DNA of 64,000 nucleotides from Rhizodiscina lignyota (lineage: Eukaryota; Ascomycota; Dothideomycetes; Aulographales; Rhizodiscinaceae), in contig ML978122.1 in assembly GCA_010015805.1 (NCBI GenBank), positions 1,026,453-1,090,452 on the forward strand. The letters run 5' to 3'. The translations under genes and the position numbers were made by a program. The notes under the pieces are model-generated. The model was not told where the DNA came from and made no database searches. It worked only from the letters and a program-made list of their open reading frames with translations. Below are positions 21,368 through 32,041 of this stretch, piece by piece; position 1 is the stretch's first letter; each line of letters begins with the position of its first letter.

Positions 21368-23393
21368 ATGAATGGGACGCGGTCGTCGTCGCATTTCTCC
21401 TTCCGGGGCGGAATGGCTGCTGCAGGAGCGTACAAACTGATTGTTGGTGTTGATTTTGGTACAACGTACACAGGTCAGTTGAGTTTCGATAAAGTGCCTC
21501 TAGCAATCTCTGTTAACGATTAAAACCTAGGCGTGAGCTTTGTGCTTTCAACAAGAGCTCCAAAGGATGTATATGTCATCCGGTCATGGTCCGGCGCCAG
21601 CAGGCCGTCGGACAATGCCTGGAAAACCCCATCTCGTATTGCCTATGCCGAAGAGAACCCCAATCACGACAAAGATCAGATTGGGTTTGACGTTACTCCG
21701 GGAATGACGAGTTACTCGTGGTTCAAGCTTCTGCTTGACCGGGCCGCTGAGCGTAGATTCGATGATCCGGATCTAAGGGATATAGAAGGTCCAGGCATGT
21801 TACGACTGCCACGGAATAAGACTGCCCAACAAGTGTGCGCCGACTTCCTACGGGGTATATACCAGAAGACTTTTGAGGAACTGAACACGCGAATGCTGGC
21901 CAGCGTGGTTAACGCGATGCCTATTGATTTTTCATTCACTGTCCCGGCGATATGGTCCGACAAGGCGAAAGCAGACACCATCGCATCCGCAAGAGCGGCT
22001 GGCTTTGGTTCGCGACCTGGAGACACAATTACTCTCATAACAGAGCCCGAGGCAGCGGCAATATCAGTAATGAAGTACCTTGCAGATGATGGAAACGACC
22101 AACTACAGGTAAGAAGGATCACTCATGTGACATAGGTTCAAGGCTAATCCCTCGAAAGAAAGGAGATTCCATACTCATCGTCGACTGCGGCGGCGGGACT
22201 ATAGATCTCACGGGTTATGATATCGAACGTGTTGTTCCGGAGCTCGAATTCAGCGAACTGCTTGTTGGAGAGGGCGGAAAGTGTGGAAGCACACACATCG
22301 ATCGACGATTCCATCAGTGGATGTCAGATACGTTTGGAGCAGCCTTCGATTCCGTTCCGTTTCCGAAAAAGGGCCCAGGCAGCAAATTCATGAGAGAATT
22401 CGAATCGATCAAGGTAAACTTTGGCTCCGAAACCGTAGACCAAACATATGAGATACCATTGTTGCTCCGTGGGGTCCAGTCGTGCCCGAATTACGACATG
22501 GAGGAGACAATGGTTAAGTTTTCCAAGTTAGTACAAGCCCCAATTTTTCTATGAGCTGAGAAGCTTACATATAGTGCAGACGGGATCTGCAAGAGTTTTT
22601 TGAGCCAGTGGTCCAAAACGTCATTGGTTTAATTGAGCAGCAGGTAGCCCAGGCCAACATCGAGAAAGGCAAATCAATAAATAAGATTATCCTGGTAGGC
22701 GGGTTTGGTGACTCCCGATATCTTCTCGACGCAGTCAGAGAATGGGGACGACTCAATGGGAATTTTGAAATCATCTGCCCTGTATATCCGTTAGTATCTC
22801 GGATCCTTCTTTCATATTTCTTACTAAGGTATACTAGGCAAGCCGCAATCGTCATTGGCGCTAGCATACGAGGTCTTGGTGGGCCTGGAAGTCAGCCAAG
22901 ATCGCGCAAATGCCGCCGTCATTATGGATTCCAGCTCGATTTGCCATACGATGAGATAAACGATGACAAGCGGCATATGTACCACAACGAATACGACCGC
23001 AAAAGGTACACTAGAGGAACCATGGTGTGGAAGATACCTATGGGGTGTGAAATTGATGAGAATACCCTTATAAAACAACATATCAAGAAGCCATGGTTCA
23101 AAGGAGAGTCTTTACAATTCACACTCGGGTTGTACTCCAGCAGTCTTGACCCGCCACCAAAGCGAGAGGAACATCCACGTGTCCATAAAGTTGGAACGAT
23201 TAAAGTAGACCTCACGGACAAAGACTTGAAGCGGTTCAAGAGGAAATGGAAAGTCACGCAAGACCGTTGGGTCTGGCAGCTGGAATATGAGATACAGATC
23301 TTGTTCGGCCAAAGAGAAGGAACACTCTGCTTCCGCGCTAAATGTGGTGACAACTTCATTGGAAGTACTCAAATCGAGTATGCTCGTGAATAA
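21368..23393 (+). CDS. Hsp70-like (actin-fold) ATPase lacking a canonical chaperone C-terminus
   Basis: Five exons: 21368-21473, 21531-22108, 22159-22526, 22580-22789 and 22838-23393; introns of 48-57 nt, all GT...AG. 605 residues (an in-frame ATG at 21413 would drop 15). Nucleotide-binding motifs of the Hsp70/actin superfamily are intact: phosphate-1 VGVDFGTTYTG (about 27-36), phosphate-2 LIVDCGGGTIDLTGYDI and adenosine motif ILVGGFGDSRYL. The region after the ATPase domain (about 170 residues, starting near AIVIGASIRGLGG) does not resemble the DnaK substrate-binding domain and ends without a lid or EEVD-like tail. This is the divergent, expanded fungal 'Hsp70 family protein' group, whose role is mostly unknown; chaperone activity should not be assumed. 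It is head-to-head with the coiled-coil gene. Confidence 0.9.
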
Positions 23394-23895
23394 TTCGGAT
23401 GGTCGCAGCTAGGCAATGCTGTCAGTGGTTTTGAGCTGCCGTCAGGGTATATCTTGGTGGGAAAGAATTACAGATGGCGCGAAGTACATCCAGCATACAG
23501 GATTGGAGGATTGGAGGATCGATTCAAGGGGGAGACTCGATTGAAGTGCATCCTGTACTTTCCGAACGCCTAGCTGTGGGATAGTTCGTGGTTCTTCGAC
23601 GCATAACTTTGGCAGCACTAAATTAATGAGGCAGCTCACTTGCAGATACCTCGCCGGACGCATTAAGATATGTTCCCTTGCTGGTCTGATATCTTAACTA
23701 ATCGGTATTGTATTTACTCGGTTATACATCTCGGTAGTCGTAGAATTGGATAGGAAACGGTGCAGGTGGAGATGCCAGCCCGATAAAACGCCAATCGCTA
23801 TGCTCAATTGATAGTGTGAATATTAAAGAAGTTTTCCTTCTACCCTTGCCTACGACCAAGTCAGTCTTCGCATGAGAAATCCAACCGTAGGGACC
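23394..23895. other. Convergent 3' region
   Basis: 502 nt between the stops of the Hsp70-like (plus) and bL36m (minus) genes. It should contain both polyadenylation regions; nothing else seen. Confidence 0.4.
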
Positions 23896-24279
23896 TTACC
23901 TCTGTTTGTGCTTTGGATTCTTGCTACATATAATGTACACATACTTCTTCTTCCTTCGAACACTCTGAGACAGGGTTAGCTGTTTTCTCTCATGCAGTGG
24001 TTCGAGTGCTCTAACCTTGCAGCCATCACATAATTTCTTCACTGATGTTCGCACCTTCATTCCCCTGGCTTGCGTAGCTGTATTGCTGGTCGAAGCAAGA
24101 GCATTATTCGATCGGATCGTCGGTCTGGCGAGGGATGAGAGGAGGCTACTAGCTGAAGTTCGAGAGGTGAAAGTCCTTGAAAGCGAGCGCTGAGAATAGC
24201 GGACTGCGGTGAATGTCGCGGTTTGAAGGGAGGAGAAGATGGTCTGCCGCGCTCGCAGCAAAAGCGGTCTGCCGAGCAT
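23896..24279 (-). CDS. rtc6: Mitochondrial ribosomal protein bL36m (Rtc6-like)
   Basis: Mitochondrial large-subunit ribosomal protein L36. Two exons: 24279-24016 and 23964-23896. The 51-nt intron (23965-24015; GTTAGA...CAG, branch AGCTAACC) is a multiple of three and has no stop, so an unspliced reading would add 17 false residues. Splicing gives 110 residues ending MKVRTSVKKLCDGCK then SVRRKKKYVYIICSKNPKHK, the bL36 zinc-ribbon pattern C-x2-C...C...H. The first about 70 residues are Arg/Ser/Ala-rich with almost no acids, typical of a mitochondrial presequence. It is divergent from mef1, with only 247 nt between start codons. Confidence 0.9.
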   Translation of the reverse strand: MLGRPLLLRARQTIFSSLQTATFTAVRYSQRSLSRTFTSRTSASSLLSSLARPTIRSNNALASTSNTATQARGMKVRTSVKKLCDGCKVRALEPLHERKQLTLSQSVRRKKKYVYIICSKNPKHKQR

Positions 24280-24526
24280 CGTGAAAGATGAGAAGATAAT
24301 GTATAAGGTAAATCCTCCGCTGGTGATAGGGTCTTAGCCTTAATTGAAGATTGCTGAAGGATCTGCGACTGCGGAGGACTGGGAGTCCGTCTTGATGTTG
24401 AACCTCCGAGTTTGATATGCGGCCGGTTAATCTTCGGACCGCATCTCCGAATAATTTTCTGGACAGGAGCTCTTCGAAAGGTCGGACAAGACGAAACGCA
24501 AAGGTTTCTACAGCAATTGCACGAAG

Positions 24527-27170
24527 ATGAGGGTGAATGGCGTTGTCAGGTCACAGGCAACTGCCTTACGATCGCTCCAACATGGGCTCAATTCACGTCA
24601 AACTTGGACGCGACATGTCTGTCTCGGGGCGCCGCATCGCTGTGTCTCGACAGCAGTTCTGCGGCCGGTGAACGTCGTATCGAGAGACCAGCGGATTCAA
24701 TGGCAGAGCAGAAGACACCAGGCCGGCGCGGCTGCTGCTATGTATGAAGCTCCGACCATGATGGCGTTCAAGGAGAAGACAAAGCTAATTGTGGCAGGCT
24801 CGAGCAAGCACAAGCCGAACCGGGCGAGCTGGCGCAACAGACAATTATAGAGAACCTCAACCCTGAAGAGGCAAAAAGACTGTCGATGGTTCGAAATATT
24901 GGCATTGCTGTGAGATATTACCCTCCAATGATTGGACTCGTGCGTTGCGCAAGCTGGAACTTCGCATTCACGTAAAGTCAATTATACACGGTACTCATAC
25001 TGATTGGCGAATGTTATATAGGCGCATATCGACAGCGGTAAAACTACAGCGACGGAACGTGTCCTCTTCTATACGGGTCGAATCCACTCTATCCACGAAG
25101 TTAGGGGCAAAGATTCGGTAGGCGCAAAGATGGACAGCATGGACCTGGAGCGCGAGAAGGGTATCACTATTCAGTCCGCCGCAACATTCTGTGACTGGGT
25201 AAAGAAAAATGACTCAGGAGAGGAGGAGAAATACCACATCAATCTCATCGACACACCCGGACATATCGATTTCACCATAGAGGTCGAAAGAGCTTTAAGA
25301 GTGTTGGACGGTGCGGTCATGATATTATGTGCCGTTTCAGGAGTTCAAAGTCAAACTATTACCGTTGACAGACAGATGAGACGTTACAATGTTCCAAGAC
25401 TCAGCTTCATTAACAAGATGGACCGTATGGGCGCAAATCCCTTCAAGGCGGTGGATCAGATCAATCACAAGCTCAGGTTACCAGCGGCGGCGATACAAGT
25501 TCCAATTGGGGCCGAGGATAACTTCAAAGGCGTTGTTGATCTCATCAGGATGAAGGCGATCTACAACGAGGGCGCCAAAGGAGAGACGATTCGAGAGACG
25601 GACGAAATTCCTGCAGATGTCCTACCTGTAGCACAAGAGCGGCGAGCTAAGCTCATTGAGACACTCGCGGATGTAGACGAGGAAATTGCGGAGCTTTTCC
25701 TGGACGAGCAGACACCCACGCCAGACCAGATTAAAGCTGCTATCCGAAGAGCCACGATTTCCCTGAAGTTCACCCCCGTTATGATGGGTTCAGCGTTAGC
25801 TGATAAATCCATCCAGCCTATGTTGGATGCAGTCTGCGATTACCTTCCAAACCCGGCGGAAGTGGAAAATCTAGCTCTTGATCGTCGGCGTCAGGAAGCA
25901 TCTGTAAAGCTTGTCCCATACAATTCACTACCTTTCGTTGGATTGGCTTTCAAATTGGAAGAGAGCAATTTTGGACAGTTAACCTATATCCGAGTCTATC
26001 AAGGTAGCTTAAAGAGAGCAGCCGTCCTGTATAACGCACGCACAGACAAGAAGGTCAAGATTCCACGTATTGTGCGCATGCACAGTAATGAGATGGAAGA
26101 TGTACAAGAAGTGGGTGCTGGTGAGATTTGCGCCGTCTTTGGTGTGGATTGTGCCAGTGGAGACACGTTCACTGATGGACAGCTGGGTTACAGCATGGTA
26201 AGTATATTCTTCTTTTGTCTTCTGGATGGTTTAACAAGCCGATAATAACAAATCTCCACAGACTTCAATGTTCGTGCCTGATCCAGTCATCTCTCTGTCC
26301 ATTGCCCCAAAGCACTCGAAGGACGGCTCCAACTTCTCAAAAGCCATTGCCCGCTTCCAACGCGAAGATCCTACATTCCGCGTCCATTTCGATGGCGAAT
26401 CTCAGGAAACTATTATCTCTGGTATGGGTGAACTCCATCTCGAAGTCTACGTCGAACGTATGCGACGAGAGTACAATGTCGACTGCATCACTGGGCAGCC
26501 GCAAGTCGCGTGGCGAGAAACTGTCACAGAGAGCGTCAACTTCGATCACCTACTGAAGAAGCAGACTGGTGGTGCTGGTGACTATGCTCGCGTCATGGGA
26601 TGGCTAGAACCAACTGGCTCGCTTGGAGAGAACAAGTTTGAGACTCAGGTCACGAGCGGCGCCATCAGTGAGAAGTTCCTGTCTGCTTGCGAGAAAGGTT
26701 TCTACCAGAGCTGCGAGAAGGGCCCATTGCTGGGCCACAAAGTCTTAGGCGTCAACATGGTGGTCAACGACGGTGCGATTCATATGACCGATTCATCCGA
26801 CCACGCCTTCAATACTGCGACACAGCAAGCCTTCCGTAAAGCTTTTGCGCAGGCAAATCCGCAAGTTTTGGAGCCGATTATGAAGACCACAATTACCGCG
26901 CCGACCGAATTCCAGGGTAACGTCGTCGGGTTGCTGAACAAGCGCAATGCCACGATCAACGATACGGATACTAGCGCAGAGGATTTTACAGTCTATGCGG
27001 ATTGCTCGCTGAACAGTATGTTTGGCTTCAGCACACAGTTGAGGGCAGCGACACAGGGGAAAGGCGAATTTGGAATGGAATTTGCTCACTACAGTGCAAC
27101 GACGCCGCAGTTGCAGAGAGAGTTGGTGGCGAAGTATGCTAAGGCACAGCAGGAGAAGAGCAAGAAATGA
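24527..27170 (+). CDS. mef1: Mitochondrial elongation factor G1 (Mef1)
   Basis: GTPase that translocates the ribosome in mitochondrial translation. Four exons: 24527-24741, 24798-24909, 25022-26197 and 26262-27170; introns of 56, 112 and 64 nt. 803 residues. The first exon encodes an Arg-rich, acid-poor presequence ([20 protein letters not shown]...). Splicing then gives [19 protein letters not shown], so intron 2 falls just before the P-loop (AHIDSGKT). Further G motifs: [12 protein letters not shown] (G2), DTPGHIDFT (G3) and NKMDR (G4). Domains II-V follow, including [14 protein letters not shown] and the C-terminal [23 protein letters not shown]. Length fits fungal Mef1 (yeast about 760). 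Head-to-head with bL36m. Confidence 0.95.
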
Positions 27171-27433
27171 TCGAATTTAGCAGCGACATTGAGTTAAAGG
27201 CGAGCTTTGTAAAGATAGAAGACGGAGGTACAGAAAGCCTGTACAGGATAACTCGGAAAGGGTAGATACGATTGCGGCATCTGCATCAGCGGGAGTCATG
27301 GTTTGTCTTGGGATCACGGAGACTAGACGATGGCCGGAGCTGTAAATTCTCAACTCTTGTGTTAGTTATAGCTTACTGAGTGGGTATCAACACTTAAATG
27401 AACCATTCATATCAACTCCTGAAATTGATCATT

Positions 27434-29236
27434 TCATCGTGCAGCCACCTGCGCCTCAATATTTTCCTTGCCCTTATCCTCCTTCGGCAACCTCATCGCG
27501 AGTCTTCTAGATTCTGCTCTCGCTATGCCGGTACGTGAGGCTTTAGGCTCGCTTGAAGTCCCATTGGAATTCTCCTTTGGTTCCTCCTTCACAACTACTG
27601 GTGCCGCCTCACTTGAAGGCTGGGTATTCGCATCCTTTGAGGCTTCCGGTTTCACAACGGCTTTCGGTTGGCCCGGCTCACCATTAAGCACCTTCTCCAT
27701 CCAAGCCTTGACTTCCTCCGCAGGTTTGACCACACGTCCGAGATACTGAAGTATGTCTGGCCTGTCACACTGGAACCGCACTGTCACAGGCTGCCAAAAG
27801 TCCATCTCCTCAGGTTTCTGAGGCTCTTTGTCCTTTGATGTGCGCTCCTTTCCCCTCTGCGCAATTCTCGCAAGCTCAATGTACCGTGGAGCATCTTCGG
27901 CTTGCTTTGCCTTGCGCTTGATGAGAAATGAAGCCGTGCAAGATTTGAATCCGGGCGCATACTCTAGAATAGTGTTCGGCGGGAAAAGGAATCTCGAAGA
28001 CGTATCAAGTGCAAACTCAATAAGCAAGGCTGTGATACGGATGTTTTGTGGATGCGCCACAGCGGGAGAGTAGCGCGGAGTTTGTGGTTGAGGAGGATAA
28101 TATGGCTGAGGTGTGAAAGCAGCTGGTGGCCCATATGACGGTGTTGATGGGTTAGGCGAATATTGTGGTGCAGGTGATGGAGCTTGATACGGCACAGACG
28201 GAGGGGCCATGTTATTTCCTGGCACAGGGGTTGGTGATAATACCTTTCCACCACTCAGTGGAGGGCCTTTGTGTGAAGGAGGAGCTGGCGTCGACTGAGC
28301 TGACCGTTGTGCCACAATCTTATTGAGCTCATCAATGTGTTTCTGGAAATAATCGAGCTGCTCCTGGTTAGCGGTGCCAGTTGCGACTATCTTCATGACC
28401 GATTTGAGCTCTGGATTTGTGCTGGCACGCTGCGCGAGCATTTGTATAACCGGGTCAGGTGTATTCGCCTGTTGCTGCGGTGGTGCCGGAGTTGGAGGAG
28501 GGTGTGTTGGCCTGGAGTTGTTTGGTGGATGCGGTGTTTGAGGAGTGCTGTGCTGTTGGTAGGGTCCACGCTGTTGTGGATGAGGGGTTTGGTTTGCGGG
28601 ACGGTATGGCGATTGATGGTTTGGTGTGATGGGATGTTGATGGTTATGAGGTGCGTATTGATGATATTGAGGATGGTGCGGTTGGTGAACAGGTGGAATG
28701 TTCTCCTTCACCATGTAGAGAGTGATATCGAAGATATGCGGTTCCACCATGAGCTGACATTGTCCAATTTTCTCACCCGGCTTCCCTTTCTCACGCGGTT
28801 GTGTTGGTTGCTCTCCCTTCTTCTTCGTCGGAGGTTTGGTCCAGTATTTATCGAACACGCCTTCTGTCGTCCACTGCCGCCGCGAGCGTGCTAGAGCTAC
28901 TGCAAGGACTCCACTCTCTTTGATGGTCTGGTACTCTGGTCCGTACTCTTTCGGTAGCTCCTTGACGGTTGGCAATGGCTTGCCATCCACCAGTTTCGAG
29001 GGCAATATATCTATCTTCGGTGCGGGCTCATCGTCCACAACGATTGATTCTGCCTGCCCTTTCTTTGTCTTCAGCTTCTCTTTTCCTTTCAACTTCGTCG
29101 CAGACCGGCTCGGCGTTGACTTTGGAGTTTCTTTGGGTTTCGGAGTTTCGACTTCAACCGCTTGTCGTTTCGCCGCCGATTCTGTCCTGACACGCGTCGA
29201 ATATCTTCGCTTCTGACCTGCCTCTTCTTCTGCCAT
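27434..29236 (-). CDS. swc3: SWR1-complex protein 3 (Swc3-like)
   Basis: Probable subunit of the SWR1 chromatin remodeller, which deposits H2A.Z. Single exon; start chosen at 29236 (MAEEEAGQKRRYSTRVRTES) instead of an in-frame ATG at 29269. 600 residues. The N-terminus is basic and disordered. A conserved core near 90-150 contains ESGVLAVALARSRRQWTTEGVFDKYWTKP, which is the Swc3 signature. The middle (about 185-390) is extremely Pro/Gln/His-rich. A second folded block near 395-520 includes RITALLIEFALDTSSRFLFPP and VTVRFQCDRPDILQYLGRVV. The acidic and basic tail ends MRLPKEDKGKENIEAQVAAR. It is convergent with mef1 (263 nt) and divergent from the hydrolase gene at 29799. Confidence 0.82.
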   Translation of the reverse strand: MAEEEAGQKRRYSTRVRTESAAKRQAVEVETPKPKETPKSTPSRSATKLKGKEKLKTKKGQAESIVVDDEPAPKIDILPSKLVDGKPLPTVKELPKEYGPEYQTIKESGVLAVALARSRRQWTTEGVFDKYWTKPPTKKKGEQPTQPREKGKPGEKIGQCQLMVEPHIFDITLYMVKENIPPVHQPHHPQYHQYAPHNHQHPITPNHQSPYRPANQTPHPQQRGPYQQHSTPQTPHPPNNSRPTHPPPTPAPPQQQANTPDPVIQMLAQRASTNPELKSVMKIVATGTANQEQLDYFQKHIDELNKIVAQRSAQSTPAPPSHKGPPLSGGKVLSPTPVPGNNMAPPSVPYQAPSPAPQYSPNPSTPSYGPPAAFTPQPYYPPQPQTPRYSPAVAHPQNIRITALLIEFALDTSSRFLFPPNTILEYAPGFKSCTASFLIKRKAKQAEDAPRYIELARIAQRGKERTSKDKEPQKPEEMDFWQPVTVRFQCDRPDILQYLGRVVKPAEEVKAWMEKVLNGEPGQPKAVVKPEASKDANTQPSSEAAPVVVKEEPKENSNGTSSEPKASRTGIARAESRRLAMRLPKEDKGKENIEAQVAAR

Positions 29237-29798
29237 GTTTGTAATTATCTTTGTCGCGACATGTATCAAGGTTGCTGCGTTTGGAAAAAATGGCTGGAGG
29301 TCGAGCGCGGCGAAAGGTTGAACGTTGGTGTTGAACAGCAGTTGCGCCGAGAGCGTCTGCGAGAGGCGAGAAGCCCTGCACCTTGATTGAAGAAGCGCAG
29401 AACAAGTTCTGAAAGGTGAAGGGACGGAGGATCGAGATGCGGCGAATTTGGTTGCTAAAAGACGAAGAAGGAAGGTGCAGCGATAAATTTATCAGACATC
29501 GGGATGCCAAGGCTGGTCTTCATCATGGAATCCTTCGTGGTGTCGCAGCGCATACTCGTCCAGTATGAATGATGGTATCTTGTTCCGTGAGCCTGGCTTC
29601 TTGTTTTCTAGATCTTGTTTTTCCTTGATGACCTGATTCGATTCAGAGACGTTTCGGTCAGCTTTACATTTGCGATTGTTGTTTTTGATACCTCTATCAA
29701 CCCTCGGCGCGTTTTTGGCCATCTCATATATTCTCCTTTGACCTCTCTTCGATAAATTTCCTTAGTTTTCTCTCGAGAATCTCAGGATACATACAGCA
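29237..29798. promoter_or_regulatory. Divergent promoter region swc3 / hydrolase
   Basis: 562 nt between two divergent start codons, so it must hold both promoters. It overlaps the doubtful 76-codon frame at 29492-29722. Confidence 0.4.
29492..29722 (-). CDS. Doubtful small hydrophilic protein (76 aa)
   Basis: Complete ATG-to-stop frame of 76 residues within the swc3/hydrolase divergent promoter. It is Lys/Asn/Glu-rich (MAKNAPRVDRGIKNNNRKCK...) with an His/Asp-rich end, no signal peptide and no family I recognise. It might be a real small protein, since its composition looks less random than most frames here, or part of a 5' leader. No independent support. Confidence 0.25.
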   Translation of the reverse strand: MAKNAPRVDRGIKNNNRKCKADRNVSESNQVIKEKQDLENKKPGSRNKIPSFILDEYALRHHEGFHDEDQPWHPDV

Positions 29799-31264
29799 AT
29801 GTCTCGATTAAAGATGGCCTTCTGGGCCTTGGCTGCTCTAGGCGGCCTCTATGCCCTCTTCATGGGTGCATTGATAAGCCCACCGTTCCAAAGATTGTTG
29901 GTTGGCACGCCCTATTTTAAGACCTCCATTTTCTAATAAGGCTCCAAAGCGCTCTATACGCAAACAGTTTCCAATCATGGTGGGACGACCTCGGCGATGG
30001 TGAAGCTTTCGGTTTCCTCAGTATGCCGCCGGTCTACGCCCCCGAGTACGCTTCGAATTCTTACGGCATTTGTAGGAAACCAAGTCAGACCCTTCAACAT
30101 CAGCACTCCAGATGGGCAGACTTTATATGCCTGGCATATTCTGCCGCTTAGCATCTACGATGAGCACGAAGCAGAGCTTATAGATGAATTCTGGAAAGAA
30201 AGCAACCAGAGCATTCCATACAAGGAGTCTATGGCATTCAAGATCTTAACGGAAGATCCTCAAAGTCAAGTTGTGGTTAGCTGTATGTATCTCACATATC
30301 TCACAAAGACGACGCTAATCTATCTCAGTTCACGGAGTATGCTGTTGACGTTTAATGTTTGAGAGCTACATCTGATGTGTCACAGAATGCCGGACACCTC
30401 GCCAATGGCCATCGAAAAAACAACTATCGCTCAATATCTTCAGGGTCTCAAGCTCATATCATCACATTTGACTATCGAGGCTTTGGTCGTTCCACTGGCA
30501 CTCCCACAGAGTCGGGGCTTATAATGGACGGTATTGCCGCGGTAGACTTCGTGCTCAACGACATCAATATCCCGTCCCGTCGCATCACGATTCTCGCTCA
30601 GAGTCTTGGAACAGCTATTTCAAGCGCAACAACGCTCCATTTCGTTGACAAAGAAGCGGCCGACGAACTCATGCCAGTGCTTGACTCTGATGCATTGAAC
30701 ACACTACAAAAAAACCAGGACTCCATTGATTTCAAAGCCTTCATCGTTGTCGCCCCTTTCAGCTCAATCCCGGTGCTGATGAAGACGTACCGTATCCTGG
30801 GTATCATTCCAATTCTCTCGCCACTACGGTTCTATCCTTTTCTCGAGGAGTTCCTCGTTGGCAGGATCGCCGATACTTGGAATACACAGGCTCGCATATT
30901 TGCCTTGCTCAAAGCATACTCTCGCATGGAAGGCGATCGGAGACTCCACCTCCACTTCCTTCACGCACTCAATGACTTCGATATACCGTGCAGCCATTCG
31001 GAAGAGCTCATGTATACGGCTATGAACGCCTCGATGCCTGATAATCTGCACGGCGGAGTACTTCCGCGTCCAGCGTTTGACGAACTCAAGGATAAAAATA
31101 TAACTAGACGCAGTGGTGGTCGCATGCAATACCCATTGGGAGGAGCAGATGGTGAGGGAAAGGGCGAGGTGTTGCTCGACATTGTCAGATTTGGCGGCCA
31201 TAATCGGATTGGAGCCTTGCAACCTGTTACTCTGGCTGTCAAGAGGGCTTTAGCGCAGGCGTAA
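29799..31264 (+). CDS. Alpha/beta hydrolase, ABHD12-like, with an 8-nt microexon
   Basis: Membrane-anchored serine hydrolase, probably acting on acylglycerols or lysophospholipids (ABHD12-like). Five exons: 29799-29896, 29950-30020, 30076-30282, 30329-30336 and 30386-31264; introns 46-55 nt. 420 residues. Exon 4 is only 8 nt (TTCACGGA). It is flanked by good GTATGT...CTCAG and GTATGC...CACAG introns with GCTAATC and CTGATG branch points, and it supplies the HG of the oxyanion motif FHGNAGH. An N-terminal helix (MAFWALAALGGLYALFMGALI) anchors the protein. Nucleophile elbow AQSLGTA (first Gly replaced by Ala), acid probably in the LHALNDFDIP loop, and His in FGGHNRIG. The first splice acceptor could shift by a few bases. 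Substrate inferred from family only. Confidence 0.87.
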
Positions 31265-31524
31265 TGCTGCTTACAGGATAGACTAATGAGCCTTAGACGG
31301 GCCATTCACTCAAGGGGTTATGGCATTGGGCAACATCTTAGGGGTTATGATACCGTTGATTTGAGTATAGGGATGAGCAGTATCGTGACAATTCCCTTCA
31401 ATTCGTTAGAGTCCTTTGCTTCCCATCCATTTGCCATCCGTCATTTCTCATGAATCATAATCTTCCTCCCCTCCATTCCCAGTCGTACTCGATGCGTTTC
31501 GCAGTCAAAGGTTCCGCCGTTGCA

Positions 31525-32041
31525 TCACTTCTCCTTGTCCGCAGTCTTGCCGAACGAACCCTTCTCAGACTGGCCCTTGACCTCGAGCTCGCGCTTCTCG
31601 CGCTCCGAAGCAGCCGCGTTGGCAAGCTTGCGCTTGATCTTTCCCATCGCGACGCGCGCAGACTCCTCCGTGTAACCCGCACCCTCAGACATCTTCTTGT
31701 AGTTGATCTGCAGGATCCCGACGGTCAACAGTGTCTACAACCAGGATGGACTTCAGAGTATCCTCGACATAAGGAAAGGAGTGAAAAGCACTTACGCGAC
31801 CGTCCCTCATGCTGTCCCACGCGACAGCCAGCACCTCCATCTCGCGCGGAGTGAGCGGCTCGACCTTGGTGGCGCGCAGGAGAAGAGCGGGGGCCTTGTT
31901 GGTCTTTGCGGGCGTGTTGTTGTCGGCATCAGCAGGGCTCGCGACGCGCTTGGGAGCCTTATTGGCGCCCTCTGGCTCTGCTGGAGTTGGAGTTCCGATC
32001 AACGCGTTGACCTTGTCGTTGAGAGTCTGGTGGGAAGCCAT
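31525..32041 (-). CDS. Small fungal protein with conserved helical C-terminal domain, unknown function
   Basis: Two exons: 32041-31796 and 31707-31525; 88-nt intron (GTAAGT...TGCAG). 142 residues. The N-terminus is Pro/Ala-rich and disordered. Around residues 60-115 the joined sequence reads LTPREMEVLAVAWDSMRDGR then INYKKMSEGAGYTEESARVA followed by MGKIKRKL. This motif recurs in small Pezizomycotina proteins and looks like a short helix-turn-helix or SANT-like fold. The end is Lys/Glu-rich. The composition suggests a nuclear or nucleic-acid-binding protein, but nothing proves it. No named family recognised. Confidence 0.75.
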
